A DNA stretch of 64,000 bases, taken from assembly GCA_014607495.2 (NCBI GenBank), contig CP053170.1:6014001-6078000 (forward strand), given 5' to 3'. The stretch is from Carposina sasakii (lineage: Eukaryota > Arthropoda > Insecta > Lepidoptera > Carposinidae). This document shows, piece after piece, positions 22,017-34,215 of the stretch (the stretch's first letter is position 1; every line of letters begins with the position of its first letter). A program made the translations under genes and the position numbers. The notes under the pieces were generated by a model. It was not told the DNA's origin and did no database searches. It saw nothing but the letters and a program-made list of their open reading frames with translations.

Positions 22017-23768
22017 ATATTATGATAATGAATTGATCATTTCATGATACTAACCTAACCCAACCGACCATTTATGAAATGATTTGGCCACGACATAATA
22101 CTTGCATAATTTCGAGAAGATAGCTTGAACGAATCTTAGTAAGTACATCAGAATACCCACTACATAGGCCACATAGTTCACACGTAGTCGCGGGTATCTG
22201 CCAGTTACTGGCTAGGTATATCATGGAAATTTTCTCGTCTCCCTCATTCAAGGTCTCATATAACCTCTATCGTTGGATAAGATGCGACACAATGCAGCAT
22301 TATTGGTTACCAGGAACGGTATGTTTACTTCATACTTACGAAGATTGAATCGTTCCATTCAGGACCAGTTGGTAGACCTTTGTAGATGCACTAGTTCTAG
22401 CAAATAACGTCACCTTACCACGAGCTCAGAGCTTGTTTCATAGTGGCATTTTATTAAGTTTCTTGTTTATAAAACGAAATAAAATGCTACATACATTTTC
22501 AGTGTGATTCGTAGGTTCCCAAAGTTATATAGTATAAAAAATTTAATAAAACTTTTTCATTTATGAAGAATTAGAACCTATAGACGGAAGATAGTGCATA
22601 TTAGATGAGTATTTTGGGGATACTTAATTATAAAAAATGTGGTCGTGGGACACCAAAAAAGTTCCTTCGGCTAATGTAGAATCTTGCAAAAGAAAAATGC
22701 TCAATTTTATAAGAATTAGAATTCGCCACGTGCTTATCCATACATGAGTAAATATATCGGGGTGGAGTAGTAATAGAGAGAGAAGGGAATAGACGAAAAG
22801 AAAGAGAGAGAAAGGAAAGTATTATACACTACTCGCTTGTGAACTGTCGCGTGCATGTCTCTTAAGTTTTATGCACTTTTTCTTAGTTTTACTATATTTT
22901 CGGTCGGGCAAAATCCCTATCTCCTACTTAATTATAAAATTATACCTTCCAAAATTGTTTTCAGCGAAGCTAAGGACTGTCGATGACTTGATAAGCTCTA
23001 ATTGAAATTTTAGATTTTATATTTCTAAAGCAAATCTAATAGTTGCAAGGGGAACAGAGCAACGGCTATCTCACTACTCCTCGGTCCTGAGAACACGTTT
23101 TAAATAAATCTCGATCACAAATATTGATTTTATACTTACATCATCGATCAATACGCTTATCAGTTGTAAAGTTACAACTTGTAACTGGATTGAGTTTAAG
23201 CGTAGAGCCGAGGAAAGTATTTATACATACATACATACATTTTTGTAATGGTGTTTTAAAGCTTGTATCTAGGTACGTTATAGGCAGGGAATAGAAATGT
23301 GAAGATGAATCTAAGGTATCCCGATTTCCGTGATCATCACCATTTGCTAATTTCATGTCATGATGATCAGCATATGTACCGTCGGCTTAAGGACTTGCAT
23401 CCAGGCCAGCAAACCAAACATAAAATATGTTTTGTGGAAAAAGGGAGGGGTATATTTTACAAAATTTGTACTGTACGAATAAGTTATATGTATCACTTCC
23501 ACTAAGGTACTTATATAAGATGTACCTATAGCAATGAATTAAGTAGGTACAATAAATGGCCCAAGAAGTTATCTGAAGAGTACAGACGCGGTCAGTATTC
23601 AGCGCACGGCACCCAGAGTTATATGCCACAACCTCCGCCGGGGAATTTGAAGCAATGTGAGAGAAATTCTAAACGATTGTACTATTTAAAGTATAGTATA
23701 CTCGTACATATAGATACATTTTAATGAACAATCCAACACGTCTAGGTCACTTGGAGATGTATAAATTA
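22017..23768. other. Intergenic; small hairpin, no gene
   Basis: At 22038-22095 ATCATTTCAT and ATGAAATGAT face each other across a CTAACCTAACCCAACC stretch, a known look of decayed lepidopteran foldback elements. A (CATA)4 run lies at 23224-23240. Short open frames near 23141-23629 overlap on both strands without support. Confidence 0.4.
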
Positions 23769-23990
23769 ACATCATCATCATCAGCCTATTGCAGTCCACT
23801 GCTGGACGTAGGTCTACCCCAGGGCACGCCACAAGACTGCCATGGGGGGTATATACCCATAGTCATCACGCTGGGCAAGCGGGTTGGTGACCGCAGTTTG
23901 TATTTTAGACTATGTTGTCAACACGGCAGGCGCTGATGCCCATCTCCCGGAAACCCTTAATCACCTCGTACGATACCCACGGGTATCCAC
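23769..23990 (-). mobile_element. SINE-like repeat, copy 3 (-)
   Basis: Opens with CAT repeats then CAGCCTATTGCAGTCCACTG. It extends to the GTACGATACCCACGGG region but lacks the GCCGCGTGGTG head. Confidence 0.78.
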
Positions 23991-24094
23991 GGTAAATTAA
24001 CATAATGCTGGAGCATTAGCAATTCTTCACGCGGCTTGCGAGACGCTATGTTGGAGTCATCTCAAAAGACAAACAGACGTCTTACAAGAAATGT

Positions 24095-24190
24095 GACCTC
24101 CCTATGCTAAACGCATCTGTTAGATCTTCTTCATGTTTCTGGCTACCCTATTTTAGGAATTCAGATATGTGCACATATATGTATGTATGT
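24095..24190 (-). repeat. R200 interspersed repeat, partial copy (-)
   Basis: Contains CTATGCTAAACGCATCTGTT and TTTCTGGCTACCCTATTTTA, the plus-strand view of the unit's start, ending in an ATGTATGTATGTG run. Confidence 0.55.
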
Positions 24191-24504
24191 GTATATTCGA
24201 TAGACGCTTCGGACAATCCGGAAAAATTATATAAGTATTTTTTCTTCACAAATAACAATGCCAAAGTCGTGGACAACAGCTAGTAGGTACTCCCCATAAC
24301 GATTATCTAACACATTATCACACATTTTACCTTAATTTTCTCGTTGAAGACATATAAATAGTTTTAAGTAAACGTTTCTCCGCTATCAGTATGGACGCCA
24401 CATTTGGAGCCAACGCCCTGCGTTTCCGTAGTTCGGCTTCCTTCTTGTTCATCTGTTTCGAGCTTAGAGATTTTAATTTGAATCTACCTATACTTACTAT
24501 TTTT

Positions 24505-24725
24505 CCCGTGCTAATGCGTAGCTTTACTAGAATACATGAACTGCATCTCCTTCCGTGCATGTAGGAGTTGACTGAGGAACTCGGGTATTCTCTCATGGGA
24601 TAAACTAGCAACTTGTCACTGAACATTAACATCCTGTCCCGGCTATGCTGAACCTTTTATTGGCTCTAACTCCCTTATGATTCTGCAGTTCTGGCATATT
24701 TTGGGACTACAGTCGTGTCTATTGT
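24505..24725 (-). repeat. R200 interspersed repeat, near-complete copy (-)
   Basis: Landmarks in order: GTGCTAATGCGTAGCTTTAC, CTGCATCTCCTTCCGTGCAT, AACTCGGGTATTCTCTCATG, AGCAACTTGTCACTGAACAT, GATTCTGCAGTTCTGGCATA. Confidence 0.75.
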
Positions 24726-24742
24726 ATGTTAATGTACTACTA

Positions 24743-24893
24743 CATCATCATTTGTCATTTACAGCCCTGAGAAGTCAACTGTTGGACATAGGCCTCCCCC
24801 AACAACCTCCACTCCGACCGGTCGGAAGCAGCCTGCATCCAACCGACGCCCGCGGCCAGGTCGTCCGTACACCTCGCGGGTGGCCTTCCCACG
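24743..24893 (-). pseudogene. LINE 3' tail, second copy (ORF2 C-terminus remnant)
   Basis: About 150 bases closely matching the 3' end of the 18398 copy (CTGAGAAGTCAACTGTTGGA, AACCTCCACTCCGACCGGTC, GGTGGCCTTCCCACG on the plus strand). An internal gap of about nine bases relative to that copy shortens the CCCGCCACCTTGGCC part. Severely 5'-truncated, as is typical of target-primed LINE insertions. Confidence 0.75.
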
Positions 24894-25359
24894 TATTACT
24901 ACATGTACAAGCGAAATTTTAAATAAAATGTAAAAAAGGAGTATTCTAAATTTATTTTTGAGTCTCCATAGACAGATTCTCTGGAGTAGGTACTACGCCA
25001 TGTAATCGACATCTTCCTGCCTTGCCTTCGAATTCGCTTACGGTTGGCGCAGTATCTATCCGTACTTTTCTTCATACATTAATCCTTATCCGTCAACTCC
25101 TTACTCAATCAAAGAGTCCATCCCACACTTCTTGGACCTTCCTCTACCTCTATAACCATTCGTTTATAGACACAACCGGCTCATTCTTAAAATTGATCAA
25201 TGAACATCCCGCCCTTTGTATCATCCAATCAGAAATCCAAACTTCCTATTTCACTTTAACAGTACGAGTATTAAGAGTTGTTCACATGGGGAAATAATGA
25301 TATATACTATTTTTTTGTAAGTAATAATTAGTGGAAATATAATTATTTTTAGTTCGATA

Positions 25360-25428
25360 CTGTGCTGATTTTGGGCTTCCTTATATCAGCTGCAATATCT
25401 TCCGTGCCAGTCTAAGTCGACTAAAAGA
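25360..25428 (-). repeat. R200 interspersed repeat, end fragment (-)
   Basis: TGTGCTGATTTTGGGCTTCC, ATCAGCTGCAATATCTTCCG and AGTCGACTAAAAGAC match the unit's distal third only. Confidence 0.5.
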
Positions 25429-25430
25429 CT

Positions 25431-25571
25431 AACCGCAAATTTCTATACTGATCTTGAGAGATTTTATACATATCTCAGATTTAATCTTCAATTGTTTTCA
25501 TACATAATTTCAAATTAGGAATAAAGGAATCCGAGATTCTTTTTGATCTCTCGTATAGAAATTGGCCGTAA
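25431..25571 (-). mobile_element. MITE-like element (AATTTCTATA ends), copy 1
   Basis: About 141 bp. Ends ACCGCAAATTTCTATACTGATC and, opposite, GATCTCTCGTATAGAAATTGGC are inverted repeats of about 20 bases. The whole unit recurs in the other orientation at 58703-58845. Confidence 0.75.
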
Positions 25572-25610
25572 AAGGAACTCAAGGGCGTCATGCGGCCTGC
25601 AGGCCCATAG

Positions 25611-25780
25611 GCTATCTTTTTTGACAGTTCATAATGATCATCACTTAATTGAAACTCAACAGCTGGAAGTGGCATAATGCCTTATCTGAAGAAAATTTTG
25701 GCAACACACACATACATGTCACTTCCAGTTCAAAAAGTTTCAATGAATGATCATGACTATGAACTGTCAAAAAAGATAGC
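25611..25780. mobile_element. Foldback MITE with long inverted arms
   Basis: Left arm GCTATCTTTTTTGACAGTTC and its complement at the right end (25760-25780) begin inverted repeats that continue through ATGATCAT, TTGAAACT and CTGGAAGTG parts, covering about 65 bases per arm. 170 bp in all, lying 40 bases from the preceding MITE. Confidence 0.75.
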
Positions 25781-25784
25781 AATA

Positions 25785-25828
25785 CGGGGGGGCTGGTTAC
25801 CCTACTTTGGGAACACGGTCGTGTGTGT
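25785..25828 (-). repeat. R200 interspersed repeat, start fragment (-)
   Basis: GGCTGGTTACCCTACTTTGG followed by GAACACGGTCGTGTGTGTAT is the reverse of the unit's first 40 bases. Confidence 0.5.
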
Positions 25829-26476
25829 ATGTAAGAATGTAACATATATAAGGCTGATATACACTTCTGTTACAGTTAGGATTATTGTTTGGATTCAACT
25901 CTCGTAGTCTGTCTTCCGCGAAGCAATACGACCAGCGATGAATGGATCATCATACAATTGTCAACCAACAAACGTATACTGATCACCCATTTTTCTGCTA
26001 TAAATTACATAATTTACTCGCTAGCGATGCTACCGACTGTATCACACACCCTACAACAGCAACGCCTCGATCTATACCAATTACTTTTTGACCGTACATT
26101 TTGAGTGTGATAGAGGAGATGAAACGTTTGTGACTGTATTTATAGAGGTGTATTGCTATTGAGAAATACTGACGGTGATGGTATTCAGGAGGTAGGTATG
26201 TCGTCATTGCAATAGGATATGTTCATTCATATGAAACAACGTCATTGCGGGAATCCACGTATTTACACCATTTTGTGGTGACGGTGAAAATTAATGATTT
26301 CACTATAGGCATACCTATGAGGGTTTTTAACAGTATTTTTATGTGGTTAGCCGTAAAATACTTGATATATGTCGTAAAACACATTTGATGCCTATTTCAA
26401 GTAGTATTTATTAAATGAGCTATGATATACCTAATCTAGATTGCAATAAAGTTTTCGCGTCCGCGGCTTCGTTATA

Positions 26477-26773
26477 CAGGATGTTTTTTCGTTGCCATCC
26501 TTAACGAAGGGTACGTACTCTACACATCAAATAAAGTAAGCTTATGCCAAAAAAAATGCTGGGAAAAAAGGTAAATTTTTTGAAAAAAAAAAATTATTAC
26601 TTGATTGTGCGAAATTTATAGTTTCCAGTGTTTATGCTAGCTTATTCATAGACAGGTATTAATTATCTCTCGTGAAAAAATCTTGCTACGCGCGACTATG
26701 TGCAGTTATGCAGAAAAACGCAGTCTATTTACTCAACTTTGGACCCTAATATCTTGGGAACATGACACTTCCC
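26477..26773 (-). mobile_element. TIR element family A, truncated copy (-)
   Basis: Starts CAGGATGTTTTTTCGTTGCC after TA and runs through CAGTGTTTATGCTAG, GAAAAATCTTGCTAC and CGCAGTCTATTTACTCAACT to the AACATGACACTTCCC part. The other terminus is lost. Helitron-like TCCGCGGCTTCG lies immediately to its left. Confidence 0.78.
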
Positions 26774-26902
26774 ACTTGTACACTCAATTTACCTAATCTA
26801 CAAAATGGCAGAATTTCCTTTTTTATTCGCTCATGTGCCAAGAACACGATCAAATTAAAATTGCAAGATTTAAAAATCAACAATTTATGCATAAATTGCA
26901 TA

Positions 26903-26975
26903 TGTTACGGCTATGCTACGTATCGGCGTAGTAGGCTCGTAGTTCGTAGCAAGTGCTACGGGTACGCGTAGCGAG
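26903..26975. repeat. Low-complexity GCTACG/CGTAGC cluster
   Basis: Short words GCTACG, CGTAGC and their variants recur on both strands over about 70 bases, much richer in CpG than the flanking AT-rich DNA. The pattern is palindromic rather than strictly tandem. Function unknown. Confidence 0.5.
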
Positions 26976-27172
26976 CGCTCCACACTGTTCGTTTCACCCT
27001 CTATTTCAATTAATTATTCTGTATGAACGAAGATGCAAGTTGTTTGGCATATTATGACTATATTACTGCGTAAGCATAAAAATGTTCCTAAAATACACCG
27101 ACCGAACTAATCTATAAAAGTAACTACTCACTTATTTAGCGCGGAATGCTCGGTAAAAGAAAATATCATCGA

Positions 27173-27437
27173 TATCATCATCGTCATCATCAGCCTATTG
27201 CAGTCCACTGCTGGACGTAGGCCTCCCCCGGGACACGCCACAAGACTGTCATGGGGGGTATTTGCCCATAGTCACCACGCTGGGCAGGCGGGTTGGTGAC
27301 CGCAGTTTGTATTTTGGACTATGTTGTTAACACGGGAGGCGCTGCTGCCCACCTCCCGGAAACTCTTAATCGCCTCGTACGTTACCCACGGGCAGACAGG
27401 GGGTAGTACGAATTCTACTCTGCCGGCACCACGCGGC
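27173..27437 (-). mobile_element. SINE-like repeat, complete copy (copy 4, -)
   Basis: Starts in a CAT/CGT repeat tail, then CAGCCTATTGCAGTCCACTG, and runs without large gaps to GGCACCACGCGGCC, the complement of the family's head. Confidence 0.85.
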
Positions 27438-27622
27438 CAAGAAGAAGATATACTTACCCCATATCTTATTCTACCGAGCATTTTGCGCTAAATAACGTTA
27501 TCCAATCCTGATTTAGGCAAACAAGACACTTTGTATTTCGATACAATGTTAGTTACCTAAGACCCCTATAAATAAAACAATTAACAAGTAGATGAGTTAC
27601 ATCGTTACATCGGACATATGAG

Positions 27623-27791
27623 TAGTTATGCAAACGGGAACCAACCCACTAATGTATAAAATAAAATTTCAGGCTACATAAGCTTTCAAAAGTGAACTTT
27701 CTATCAACCTTGTGAACATCAAAATAATCTGTAAATTTTGTTAGAATACGATGTTACTTTTTATATGGGTTGGTTCCCGTTTGCATAACTA
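27623..27791. mobile_element. MITE with 26-bp perfect terminal inverted repeats
   Basis: 169 bp. The left end TAGTTATGCAAACGGGAACC continuing AACCCA is matched exactly by its reverse complement at the right end (27766-27791). The interior is AT-rich and non-coding. No second copy was seen in the window. Superfamily not assigned. Confidence 0.85.
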
Positions 27792-29328
27792 AGTCCATAT
27801 AATAAGTAGGTACAGTCAGTTTCCTTGCGGTTCGCATCCGAGGCACGTGTAAGCTTAGAACGAGCCTTAAACATGGCCTTAACGAAATAAAATTCAACGA
27901 AATATGTGACTGAACTGTGCCCATGATTTTCGAAATACCTATCACTAAACGATTTTTTATGAAAACTGCAGTAGCTGGTGTATAATTGATGCAGCTTATG
28001 TCTTACATGAAACGTTTAGGCAGAATAAGTGACATGTCCGACAACATTGAACGGCATGACTCAATTCAGGAACCGACTGTTTACCCAAGTTTTGGTCAAC
28101 GGCGCGCCCACAGATAATGTAGAAAGAGGCATTTCTCTGAAGACACACTCCGCAAACAATAATTATCAAGTAGGTTAGCCTTTATCTTGATAACGCTTCA
28201 ATAATTTCGTTTTCAGATAATCTACAGTGTTCATATTTACTGAGCACTCCAGCTCTAGAATGGCCAGATATCTAAGATAATAGGTACAGAAGGCAACTTC
28301 TTAGTCTACGAAAACTTTTTACCAATGTTTCGGGTTACATAATGTCAGTTAGTGTAGTCGGTGATGTGGTGTATTGTATTTTTATCAGGTGTTCATCTAT
28401 AGATCAATATAAAGAACAGGTGAATGCGTCCTTATTCTGAATAGGAGTAACGTAATTCCGTATCGAATTACGCATCGCAATGATTACAGAAAAGCGTTGT
28501 GATAGAATGGGATCGCGATATACAAGAGTAGATACAAAAGTACTCTGTCAAATTTTATATGTTCTTTAAGCATTTCTAGTGTTTTTGTCCTATGTGAGTA
28601 GGTATACTAAAAGCTGATTTTGGTCTACGTACCAATTTTCTCAAAGCTTTGAAGTTTTAATTACATTTGACTTGTCGCGATTCCTAAATTTTGTACCGGA
28701 AACACCACAATTTCGCTTATAATAGGTAAGTACTTTTTTATGAAGTAGGCAAGCAAAACGAATAAACTCCTGCTTTGTATCTGAACGATTTCGCATGTCT
28801 TATCGAAAGTACATACACAGAATAGGACTCCAATCACTTGCAATCACGTAGGCACGATAATGGTTCCTCCGAATTTTCGTGATACATTTTAAATGGATCG
28901 CTTACTTGATAAGAATGATAACAGGTGTTCTCAAAATATTAATCATAAGTGCAGATTAACTACCTAAAATGGCGGAGATAGTGCTGGAATGTATCTACTA
29001 CCTACTTTGGGAGCAAACAAACATGTTTTTCGCGTTGCCAGAGTTCTTATCAATGATTACCTACAATTAGGATATGCCATGATATTCGATTGATTGAATC
29101 ACGTGAGTAAATGGAAAGAATAGACTTGAATAGATCAGATGACTGTGAGAAACCAATATTGCGTAAGTAAATTGAATAGGCCAAGAAAAATGATGAGATG
29201 ACCATGCTCATCATCATTTTGAGCCATAAGAAGTTCACTACTAAACATGCCTACCCCATAGGCTTTGCTATTTTATATGGACCTATATCGATACCTACTT
29301 ATCGGAGCTTTCCCAAAACACATACCAT
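27792..29328. other. Intergenic, nothing recognised
   Basis: AT-rich; short open frames (27754-27945, 28661-28843 and 29050-29238, all minus) have no recognisable features. No repeat family from elsewhere in the window was detected here. Confidence 0.4.
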
Positions 29329-29329
29329 A

Positions 29330-29500
29330 TACACACGGTTGTGTGCACAAAAATGAGGTAGCCAGAACTGCAAGTTCGCTAATGAGATCTCACAGCCACG
29401 TTCGGCATAGCGGACTAGAGTTGCTAGCTCGTCACTTGAGAAAATGTCCCTAAATTCTTCAGTCGACTTTTACGACATCCACTGAAGGACCAAAACTCTT
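29330..29500 (+). repeat. R200 interspersed repeat, copy (+)
   Basis: AATGAGGTAGCCAGAACTGC, GAGATCTCACAGCCACGTTC, GTTGCTAGCTCGTCACTTGA, TCAGTCGACTTTTACGACAT in order; a short internal deletion after GCATAGCGGACTAGA. Confidence 0.7.
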
Positions 29501-29848
29501 GTGTGATTTTAACGTTCTAGATCAGTGCCTCTACTATAGTGTTTGAAACATGTTCCTCTAAACTAAGGACAATATGAGAAATTTTGTAGATACCCCTCTA
29601 TAGTGGAATAAACTTATTATAGGGTCTTTGCTTATTACTTAGTATTCTTTTTTAATATTACTTCTTTTTCTTCTTCTACAAAACTTCCACACGGTAAAGA
29701 TTCTTTTCCAAGATAAAAAAGGTTTCTATGTTGAAAAACGTTTGAAAAGTATTGAATAAAATTACTCTAAGGTACATCATGAGTCATACATATACGAGAA
29801 AAGACTAACAGCCTCAGAGCATCAATTAACATATAATTAACATACATA

Positions 29849-30299
29849 CAGGGTGTGGGTGACAGCCAGGCAAATACTGCAATGCTGAAGAAGTACCATA
29901 GTGTTGAGTTATACGACAGTATTATTACTCGCAAGTAATGCATTTTTAATTTGATTATCCGCAATGTTTGCTTTCCGCGCCAATTGTATCGGACGATCAT
30001 GTTACTAGTTAAATGGGCTTATTAGTTATTGTGTGATTCAGTACTGTTTTTTCGATCACTTGAGACACTCCATTAGGGTTAATCTGTTCTTGAACTTTTT
30101 TAAACGCAACTTTTTTGTTTTTAAATCACGTATTAGTTAAAATTTCGTTTTAAAGCCATTATCTGTGGCCTAATTAAACGATCTACACTATATTTTTCCT
30201 GAAAATAAATTTATAATGGTTTATAATTTAAAATGGTTTTCGCCTCAGAATCATGGTCTGTAAGAATATCAATATTGCCTGGCTGTCACAAACATCCTG
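29849..30299. mobile_element. TIR element family B, full-length copy 2
   Basis: 451 bp between TA dinucleotides. The left end CAGGGTGTGGGTGACAGCCA and right end GGCTGTCACAAACATCCTG give about 28 bases of terminal inverted repeat. It is in reversed orientation relative to the 10384 copy, as judged by the TAAATGGGCTTATTAGTTAT interior. Confidence 0.85.
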
Positions 30300-30745
30300 T
30301 ATATGTATGTACTGAACATAGGGAACACCGGAACCCGTATACTGGCGACCCTGTCTCTTATCAGAGCTATTCTGCAGTACTGACACAGATAAATATAAGT
30401 GCTAGGCAGCTAGAGAGCGTTTTTTTTTTTCAAATATTTCCTTTGGATGGTGGCGCTAGTTACTATGTGTATGAACACATTTTCTGTGTCACTGCATAGG
30501 CACAGGAGTTATTCTATGAAACAGACTCTACAGCAACAAAAAAAACCGCTTTTAAAGGACTGATTATGAGTGCATTTTTAAAATGTGAAAATTGATAACC
30601 TTCAACAAGATAGGAAATTACTAACTAAATAGAAAAAAAACGTCAAAGTCGTTACAGAAAATCGATCACATTTACGATGGACGTAGAATTCAAAAATTTC
30701 ACGTTAACCTAGCCGGGTACGTAGCCAAATCTTAATATATATAAA

Positions 30746-31073
30746 TCTTAATATATATAAATCTCCTGTCACGATGTTTGTCCGCGATGGACTCCTAAAC
30801 TACTTAACCATTGGCACACCGTGAGCAGTCTGGTCCAACTTGAGAGATAGGATAGCTTAGATCTTTAAATTATAGTCGCAATTTTATTTTATGGCAAATT
30901 ATTTGTCTATAATTAATTGACAGTCACAATTATCTGAATTCTAACAGATGTCGATACTTTTCGACTGGATTGAGTAAGTAATCAATAGATGGCACTGCTA
31001 TGGTAAACCGACAAACGTGTCATATAAGCTACAATTCAATTTCCACGCGGACGAAGTCGCGGGCGTCCACTAG
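30746..31073 (+). mobile_element. Helitron-like non-autonomous element, complete
   Basis: The 5' end TCTTAATATATATAAATCTC follows an A. The 3' end CGCGGGCGTCCACTAG is followed by T and contains the GGACG...CGTCC hairpin. The inner part (CACGATGTTTGTCCGCGATG) differs from the 62674 type, so this is a second subfamily sharing the 3' terminus. The first 16 bases are duplicated directly upstream. Confidence 0.75.
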
Positions 31074-31151
31074 TTAGGTTATAAAGAACAAAGTAACAAA
31101 TAAACCTTAGGTTAGGATTAGCTAATTACGCAGATTATTTGTTACTGTCCT

Positions 31152-31262
31152 GTGCTTGCCTGATGCAGAGCTTCACTAGAATACACCAGCATCTCCTGCC
31201 TTGCATGTCACATTCGAGTCGACTACGGATCTCAGGCATTTTCACAGGCGGAGCTAAGAAAA
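31152..31262 (-). repeat. R200 interspersed repeat, half copy (-)
   Basis: TGCCTGATGCAGAGCTTCAC, TAGAATACACCAGCATCTCC, CGAGTCGACTACGGATCTCA and GGCGGAGCTAAG match the unit's distal half. Confidence 0.65.
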
Positions 31263-31281
31263 GTACCTAAGCATAGGTATA

Positions 31282-31675
31282 CAGAGTGTAAAAAGACAGC
31301 AATGTTTTTTTAATACCTCGTATTTTTTGTAAGGTTACGATCATTTTTTTCTATGGAACTAACCCTGGGAAACGAAAAAAAAATATGAAAAAATACTGTC
31401 ATTTAATTGCAAAGCAATGTATTCGTTTGATGCTCAAAGTACAAATGTACCTACAAAACTAACATTATAACATTTTGACATGGTATCTTTGATTAAATGT
31501 TTGTTAACCGATTTCAGATGGATTTATGTAAAAAAATTATAATATTAGTGTAAATTTGGACCTCAATATCTTGAAAACCCGTGGTTTCCCAGGGGTGCCT
31601 CCATAGAAAAAAAATTTCGTGATGTTACAAAGAATACGAGGTATTAAAAGAACAAAGTTGTCTTTTTACACCCAG
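31282..31675. mobile_element. TIR element family C, about 80-bp inverted ends
   Basis: 394 bp flanked by TA. The left end CAGAGTGTAAAAAGACAGCA and the right end (complement of TTGTCTTTTTACACCCAG) begin terminal inverted repeats. These continue through AATACCTCGTATTTTTTGTA and TTTCTATGGA for about 80 bases with few mismatches. The interior is AT-rich and non-coding. Only one copy here. Its start resembles families A and B, suggesting related transposases. Confidence 0.82.
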
Positions 31676-31919
31676 TATAGTACTTTACTTGCCTGTTTTC
31701 TCACCTTGAAACTCATTTCCATATTACTACATATTTAGGTAAAGAGTATTATACCGACTGAGATACTGATTGATTACCTACAAAAACTTGGCAGAGAATT
31801 TAACTACCTAGTAGATGTGGGATCTCCTTTATAATCCTGCAGTTCTGGATATTGTCTCACGACTAAGACGAATCAATGACACATCTCAAGCTTATGCTTA
31901 AGCCGTTTAGGCTCTAGAG

Positions 31920-32075
31920 CAGTGGTTCCCAGAGTGGTCCACAGGAGACTCGATGGGAGTCGACGTTGGCGTGAAAAAATGAGGTTTCACAATTAATTCG
32001 TATATGGCCTATAGGGTTCCAGAACCAGTTAACTCTTGAAAGAAGTCTATGAGAAAAAAAGTTTGGGAACCCCTG
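31920..32075. mobile_element. hAT-like MITE, second copy with exact 8-bp duplication
   Basis: 156 bp beginning CAGTGGTTCCCAGAGTGG and ending GTTTGGGAACCCCTG, flanked by CTCTAGAG at 31912-31919 and 32076-32083. Same family as 15906 (shared GGAGACTCGATGGGAGTC and GACGTTGGCGTGAAAAAATG), with internal deletions. Confidence 0.92.
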
Positions 32076-32083
32076 CTCTAGAG

Positions 32084-34100
32084 TGTACGATAGAAATATA
32101 CAAACTCGAAAAACATAAAGAAGGACCTCCCATGAGATCCGAGAGTTGCGCAAAACTATCGAGGTGGTCGAAGCATACTATGAAACAAACGTACTTAGTA
32201 CTTCTATGCTTGAACTAACCTGACGGATTTTTATTAATGCAACCACTCGTTATAATTCGTCAAGCCTACTTAGATACTCGTATTCAAAAGAGACTCTACA
32301 TTTTCATACTAAAAGTCAAAACAAACTTACTTTTCACGCAACCTCTTTATTTATTAATACCGCTTTTCCCATAGGAATACCCTATATTTCACACCTTTAG
32401 CATACATAGTGAGAGTTACCATAGTGGGGAGTGGGGGGATTGGGAGGGCGCCTTGAGACCAGATGTAGGGCGGCGCCCCCGCGGGAGGCAATGTTGCCAT
32501 GGCAATGGCTGTATGATATATGATTCTTTTGCCTTTAGATATTTTCATTACTGTAAGTACCTACTGTGTTTTTTACATAGCTGTAGGTATGTAATAATCA
32601 CTAAGAACGTATGTACCTATGTTTCTTTTTAGTAATTATGACACTCTTATATAATTTTTTAATAATGGCTTGATGACAAATATTCATTCGTTATTAATGA
32701 TGATGTTATTATAGAAAATACCCTAAATACCAGAGATCTTCCTTAAGGTCTAGGCTCCATTCCAGCTTACATTTATTAGATAAAGTTTTAGCTTGTTTGT
32801 AAATATACAGTAGGTATAACATTTTTTGGCATGCTGTATGTTTATGACTGTATAGGAGATTCTGTTCTTATATAATACACCACCTATAAATAAGGTATCC
32901 TATATAATGGTAAATAAAAAAAATCTTATTCTTTATTGTACATAATAAAGTTTATAATAAGGAAAATGTATAAACGCGTCTTAAGGCATCTTTATTCTTT
33001 TATTTTCTACTCTACATCCACAAAATGTGCGCATCAACCTTCGGGTGCATGAATCAGAAAATTGTCCGCCATTTTGGATTTTCCGAGTATTTCCCGCTAA
33101 AAAGCAGACAGTCCGAGTCTCCCCGGAGTGAGAACATCGATCTTACACACTTCACAAACCCGAAACGATCTAACTCGTCCACCCGCCACGCGAACCTCGA
33201 ACAAACTACTAACTAAAATTCTGAAATAACGACTAAAACCGCCTGCAATCACCTCCCGGTTTTCCCTAGAGAACCATCTTTGAATGTTCCACATTAAAAT
33301 CGGTCTATCATTATTGTTAGAACGTCGCATTTTCAACTCTATACCTGGGAAGTAAGCTTCGTTTTTGCATGAAACCATCCGTTTTGAGAGAATCGATCTC
33401 GTTTTCCTTGCAGTATCAAAATGTCCTCAGAAACATGGAATAAGGTTATTTGAAATCTAACTTTAGCGTTACAGCGGTTGGTCGCATTTGGCTTGAAACT
33501 GAATTAACTGGGAGTAACGTAGTATCTCCTATGAAATAAGTACTTGTGAAAGATTTTATTCATTATGTGATTCTGGAGTCCTATTGGTCGTGATGCTCTA
33601 TGTAAGGAATTAAAAGCACATAGGGGTCATATAAACATACCCAATAAACACTTTGTAAGAGAAATACCTGCAGCATTAATATTTTGACACTTAAATTATT
33701 TCAAGCCATAGCCGATGTTGAATAGTGTCCATTTTGGGAAACCTCTGAAGATTTTAAAAAAATATGGACATAATATCTTACTTAGGATACTTTACAATAG
33801 CGATAATAAATAAGTAGCAACGAGTACTTCCACTTAAATATGGCATATTTTTTTCTGAGAAACTACTATCTACCTCTGGACTTTCCACAAATATACAGGG
33901 GTGGTAAATTCACGCTTTCGGCTGTACCTACAGTTATCACCACTGAAGCTTTGTTTGGTCAATGTTTACAAAATTTTGAAAGTGGATAACTAAACTACTA
34001 AAATATATAAATTACAAGCTGTTTCCAATATCCATCTACGTACTCCGTATGCAAAATTTCAAGAAAGTTGGTTAAGTAAATAAAACATGAAGAGGAAATA
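32084..34100. other. Intergenic; one weak promoter-like patch
   Basis: At 33060-33115 the text TCCGCCATTTTGGATTTTCC followed by TTTCCCGCT lies in a CpG-richer region with open frames on both strands (33025-33216 plus, 33097-33378 minus). These could mark a promoter and leader, but no donor or TSS context decides it. The rest is AT-rich and featureless. Confidence 0.3.
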
Positions 34101-34104
34101 AGTT

Positions 34105-34215
34105 GCTATAGCTCATCGCCTAAAAGAACACCCGTAAATTCGACCTAGTCGACTCTTACAACGAGGAAGGAGATGTAGCTTGTATATTTTAGTAAAACCC
34201 CGCAACAGCACAGGA
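34105..34215 (+). repeat. R200 interspersed repeat, half copy (+)
   Basis: TTGCTATAGCTCATCGCCTA, CCTAGTCGACTCTTACAACG, GGAAGGAGATGTAGCTTGTA and CCCCGCAACAGCACAG match the distal half. Confidence 0.65.
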
